NCBI RefSeq assembly: GCF_024509055.1
Contig: NZ_JANINM010000538.1
Span: forward strand, 1 to 64,000
Length of the DNA: 64,000 nt
Source of the DNA: Mesorhizobium sp.
GTDB lineage: Bacteria; Pseudomonadota; Alphaproteobacteria; Rhizobiales; Rhizobiaceae
Direction of reading: 5' to 3'
Notes under the pieces: generated by a model
Seen by the model: only the letters and a program-made list of their open reading frames with translations
Database searches by the model: none
What the model was told of the DNA's origin: nothing
Made by a program: the position numbers and the translations under genes
Part shown: positions 62,601-64,000 of the stretch, piece by piece
Position numbering within the stretch: the stretch's first letter is position 1
Layout of the letters: each line of letters starts with the position of its first letter

Positions 62601-64000
62601 TGCCATCGCCATTGACGTCGGCGATCACCGGAAAGAGCGGGCCGGCCGCCGTGGGGAGCGTGACCTGCGGCTTGAACTGGCCTCCCGGCAGCGGATTGCC
62701 TGCCAGATCATCGATGCCGGTTCCGACCAGGTCGATTCCGACGGTCCCATCGCCGCTGCCAGTGTTGACCGCGACCGAATAATGCGTCGCGTCGATCTCC
62801 GTAACGGCAGCGATCGAAGCCCCGTTCACAGTGCTCGCCGGATCGACCTGGAACTGGCTGGCGTCAACGCCCGTCACGGGCTCGGAGAAGGTGACGCTGT
62901 AGGAGACCTGCCCTGCGTTGGTCGGACCGCTTGAACCGGCGCGGTTGAAGCTCACAAGTTCCGGTGCAGTCGTGTCCAGGGTGAAGGTCAGCGATGCCGT
63001 ACCTGTATTGCCTGCAGCGTCCGTCTCGCTCGCGACAACAGTGTGCGAACCGTCGGCGAGTCCGGTCGGCGCGAACGTCCAGTTGCCGCTGGCGTTGGCT
63101 GTCGCCGTCTGCGCGATCGGCGTGCCGTCCACAGTGAAGTGGACCACCGCGTTGGGATCGCCGGAGCCCGTCAGCGTGTCGTTGTTGGTGATCTTGTCGG
63201 TCGACGAGATTCCGGTGTCGTTCGCCAGGCCTTCCGTCACTTGGGGCGCTGTCTGGTCGAGACTGGCGGCGTTTCCGGCGACTGCCGTGAAGCTGTTGCC
63301 CGCCGGGTCTGTGGCAACCGCCAGCGTCGAGGTGATGGAACCGTCTGCAAGCGTGGTCAGATTGGCCGTATAGGCTGTCTGACCGCCGCTGACGCTGACT
63401 ACCACGGTTTTGTTGTTGACATCGGTGAAGGTCACCGTGCCGCTGTCCTCCGGATCGAGCCCGGCGACCGTGAACGCTACCGCACCTGCTCCCGCCGACC
63501 CGATCGGGGCCGCCGCGTTGCCGTTGACTGTCAGCGAATGCGCAGCCTGCCCCGACGCCACTGGACCCTGCCTGACGAGCAGGGAGGTATACGGGGCACC
63601 GTAAGGAAGATAGCCCGCGGTGTCAGGAGCTTGCTGGCCCGGCGCCGACAACAAGAACGCTGTCGAACCGTACGAAGGATTATTGGTTGCCCAAAACGCA
63701 GCCTCGTGCGTGCCCGGGGAGACAGTGTCGGCCGTCAGGCCGTACACCTCACGTGAGCCGGTGGGCCAAACATCTCCAACGCCCAGGTCAGCCTCCAGCA
63801 AAGCGACCCCGGCGGCAGGATTTGCCGTAATGCCGAAGTCTGCCCAAAGTTGCTGGACTTCGGCGGCCGTGGCGTAGCGGTATCCTGCATAGAGCTGCCC
63901 GGCGCCGAGTTGACTGGAGACGGCATCGTAGGACTGGCCCGCGGTGAGGCCGACATTCAGCCATTCCAATCCTGTGTTTGTGTCGGCTGTCAGGGTTTGT
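59686..64000 (-). CDS. Large secreted/surface repeat protein (FG-GAP and Ig-like repeats), N-terminus outside window
   Basis: At least 1437 residues; the frame is open to the window edge (QTLTADTNTG, then LEWLNVGLTAGQSYDAV). Order from the visible N-terminus: a domain of about 130 residues of the type seen in exported bacterial proteins (DTNTGLEWL); Ig-like domains (DTTAPELVSFNRAGSSG and similar); seven FG-GAP/VCBS-like repeats with xDLNGDGKxDL and LLGNGDGTFQ; three to four further Ig-like repeats (TATVTFSFSEAP, NATTYTATFT); a beta-rich autotransporter-like stretch; and a C-terminus ending QGFLAQPHHA. The Asp-rich FG-GAP loops should bind calcium. With HlyB/HlyD-like genes directly downstream it is probably a type I secreted adhesin or matrix protein. 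Confidence 0.88.
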   Translation of the reverse strand, partial: QTLTADTNTGLEWLNVGLTAGQSYDAVSSQLGAGQLYAGYRYATAAEVQQLWADFGITANPAAGVALLEADLGVGDVWPTGSREVYGLTADTVSPGTHEAAFWATNNPSYGSTAFLLSAPGQQAPDTAGYLPYGAPYTSLLVRQGPVASGQAAHSLTVNGNAAAPIGSAGAGAVAFTVAGLDPEDSGTVTFTDVNNKTVVVSVSGGQTAYTANLTTLADGSITSTLAVATDPAGNSFTAVAGNAASLDQTAPQVTEGLANDTGISSTDKITNNDTLTGSGDPNAVVHFTVDGTPIAQTATANASGNWTFAPTGLADGSHTVVASETDAAGNTGTASLTFTLDTTAPELVSFNRAGSSGPTNAGQVSYSVTFSEPVTGVDASQFQVDPASTVNGASIAAVTEIDATHYSVAVNTGSGDGTVGIDLVGTGIDDLAGNPLPGGQFKPQVTLPTAAGPLFPVIADVNGDGKADIIVSDLNADTISVLLGNGDGTFQTAHQYVASAYSLTVGDLTGNGKEDIVAADPGGGVSVLMGNGDGTFQSPVHYAGGGNDETVSIGDLNGDGKADLILADNAGGVVTLLGNGDGTFQPYKEIATGGETTSVAVGDLNGDGKLDVVSSNFGTNDIAVLLGNGDGTFQPQVHVGSGNRPNSVHLVDLNGDGKLDLVWVNEGSGTVSVMLGNGDGTFQKETDYAAGAGARTVTIVDLNGDGKLDLAVANQGGNSVSVLYGNGDGTFQNQVTYAAGTQTYGIAAGDLNGDGRPDLVAANLGGNDLSLFFNTPPAIPGPTYTIDKTPPQATVSLDHSTVNLAAETAVVTFAFSEAVTGFGLSSVTENGGSLSNLQTSDGGKTYTATFTATNGIDISNADVAVNANGYQDLAGNEGGAASTGSFTVDTVAPSVSATTNNSDVNLAHGTATVTFSFSEAPTDFSLAHVSATGGTLSNLQQVNATTYTATFTGSAATDIGTASVAVDNAWHENNGNAGTSGRTASFVVDTVTPSVAVSINNSHLTLSARTATVTFSFSEAPVSFVLADTAAVGGALSNLQKVNATTYTATFTAAANTLISNASVSVAGSSWQEGNGNPGAGGATASFIVDTLDHWTNAAGGSWSTASNWGNGVPAAGVAADIDRSGTYTLTISGAAATYGLLVNDAGATVSDNKNGALALAGTGGSNGALTISAGTFALAGGSLAAGSILIASGGVLQISQSYALAETITDNGAITLASATSKGITATFNGGLGGSGKVTVQNGATAVIGTAVIGPGSFTLANTGNLEFASSDTENVTFAAGATGTLKLDHSLTGPFTGKISGLTPNNAVDLADLSFVKGKTTAVYTGTTAGGTLKISNGTQSVSLSLVGDYTHSTWKLSKDSSGTGTLVIDPSAAPAPPLVASVPESRGPDLALLVNYMASAFPQGGHGLGSSLIGDASLAAISQQGFLAQPHHA
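61670..62640 (-). repeat. Seven tandem FG-GAP/VCBS-like repeats within the surface protein
   Basis: Units of about 46 codons recur seven times, each with DLNGDGKxDL (Ca-binding loop) about 22 residues before LLGNGDGTFQ. The last unit is variant (GDLNGDGRPDL, LSLFF). They are predicted to form a beta-propeller like the integrin alpha head, which has seven blades, so the count matches one complete propeller. Confidence 0.8.

Noticed and set aside
61948-62934. Plus-strand frame of 328 codons with apparent repeats
   Set aside because: The repetition is the reverse complement of the FG-GAP repeats in the surface protein gene.
1-64000. CRISPR array, tRNA, rRNA or intact insertion sequence
   Set aside because: No regularly spaced short direct repeats, cloverleaf candidates with CCA-proximal signals, rRNA motifs or transposase motifs were noticed while reading. 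This was by eye, so divergent elements could be missed.

Overview
The window looks like a chromosomal or megaplasmid segment of a high-GC alphaproteobacterium of the order Hyphomicrobiales (Rhizobium/Ensifer/Mesorhizobium-like). This is inferred from the FrcBCA-type fructose transporter with a ROK regulator, a MucR/Ros regulator, a DUF3606 protein, a stand-alone LigD-type ligase, a GbcA-type Rieske oxygenase and dense, translationally coupled operons. No rRNA, tRNA, CRISPR array or intact insertion sequence was seen.

Layout. (1) 1-5301: the 3' end of a Rieske oxygenase, then a cobalamin riboswitch controlling a BtuF/FecB-FecC-FecE type uptake operon that ends in a SAM methyltransferase. (2) 5302-9320: a tandem cold-shock protein, an unrecognised protein, and a RecQ-family helicase with an N-terminal HNH nuclease domain. 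(3) 9773-30108: a 20-kb sugar/polyol catabolism cluster. A ROK repressor sits between a long minus-strand operon (polyol dehydrogenase, SDRs, Gfo/Idh oxidoreductase, isomerases, ROK kinase, HAD phosphatase, AGE epimerase) and a plus-strand operon (FrcBCA-like ABC transporter, cupin phosphoglucose isomerase, transaldolase, then a second ABC system with an ATPase-permease fusion). The second system's binding protein is frameshifted. The cluster lies between a copy of the recQ 3' end and a decayed second copy of it. (4) 30109-32538: small genes and debris, including a DUF3606/zinc-ribbon pair, an ATP-dependent ligase split by a stop codon and a broken periplasmic ClpP-like gene.

(5) 32605-48975 is the most interesting part: a four-gene minus-strand operon with overlapping stops and starts. 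It encodes a Y-domain/PD-(D/E)XK nuclease, a DinG-like iron-sulfur helicase, a 3408-residue protein and a 546-residue protein. The giant protein starts with a prokaryotic PIWI-RE module and continues through acidic linkers and helical regions into an AAA+/STAND-like ATPase with winged helices. The 546-residue protein joins a HEPN-like Rx4H motif to a polynucleotide-kinase-like P-loop domain. The first three genes match the predicted three-gene pPIWI-RE conflict islands; the giant fusion and the fourth gene look like an extended, possibly undescribed form. A mucR-like gene and a small gene lie just upstream.

(6) 50278-55704: a coupled pair of exported proteins (one with ankyrin repeats), a small membrane protein, a LuxR-type regulator and a small secreted cysteine-rich protein. 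(7) 56074-64000: a type I secretion pair (HlyD-like, HlyB-like) next to its likely substrate, a large surface/secreted protein with FG-GAP and Ig-like repeats whose N-terminus is outside the window.

Functional picture: the region-3 genes would import ketoses or polyols, oxidise and phosphorylate them, and feed fructose-6-phosphate and the pentose phosphate pathway. Region 5 would recognise and process foreign nucleic acid. Assignments to families come from reading motifs; no database search was possible.
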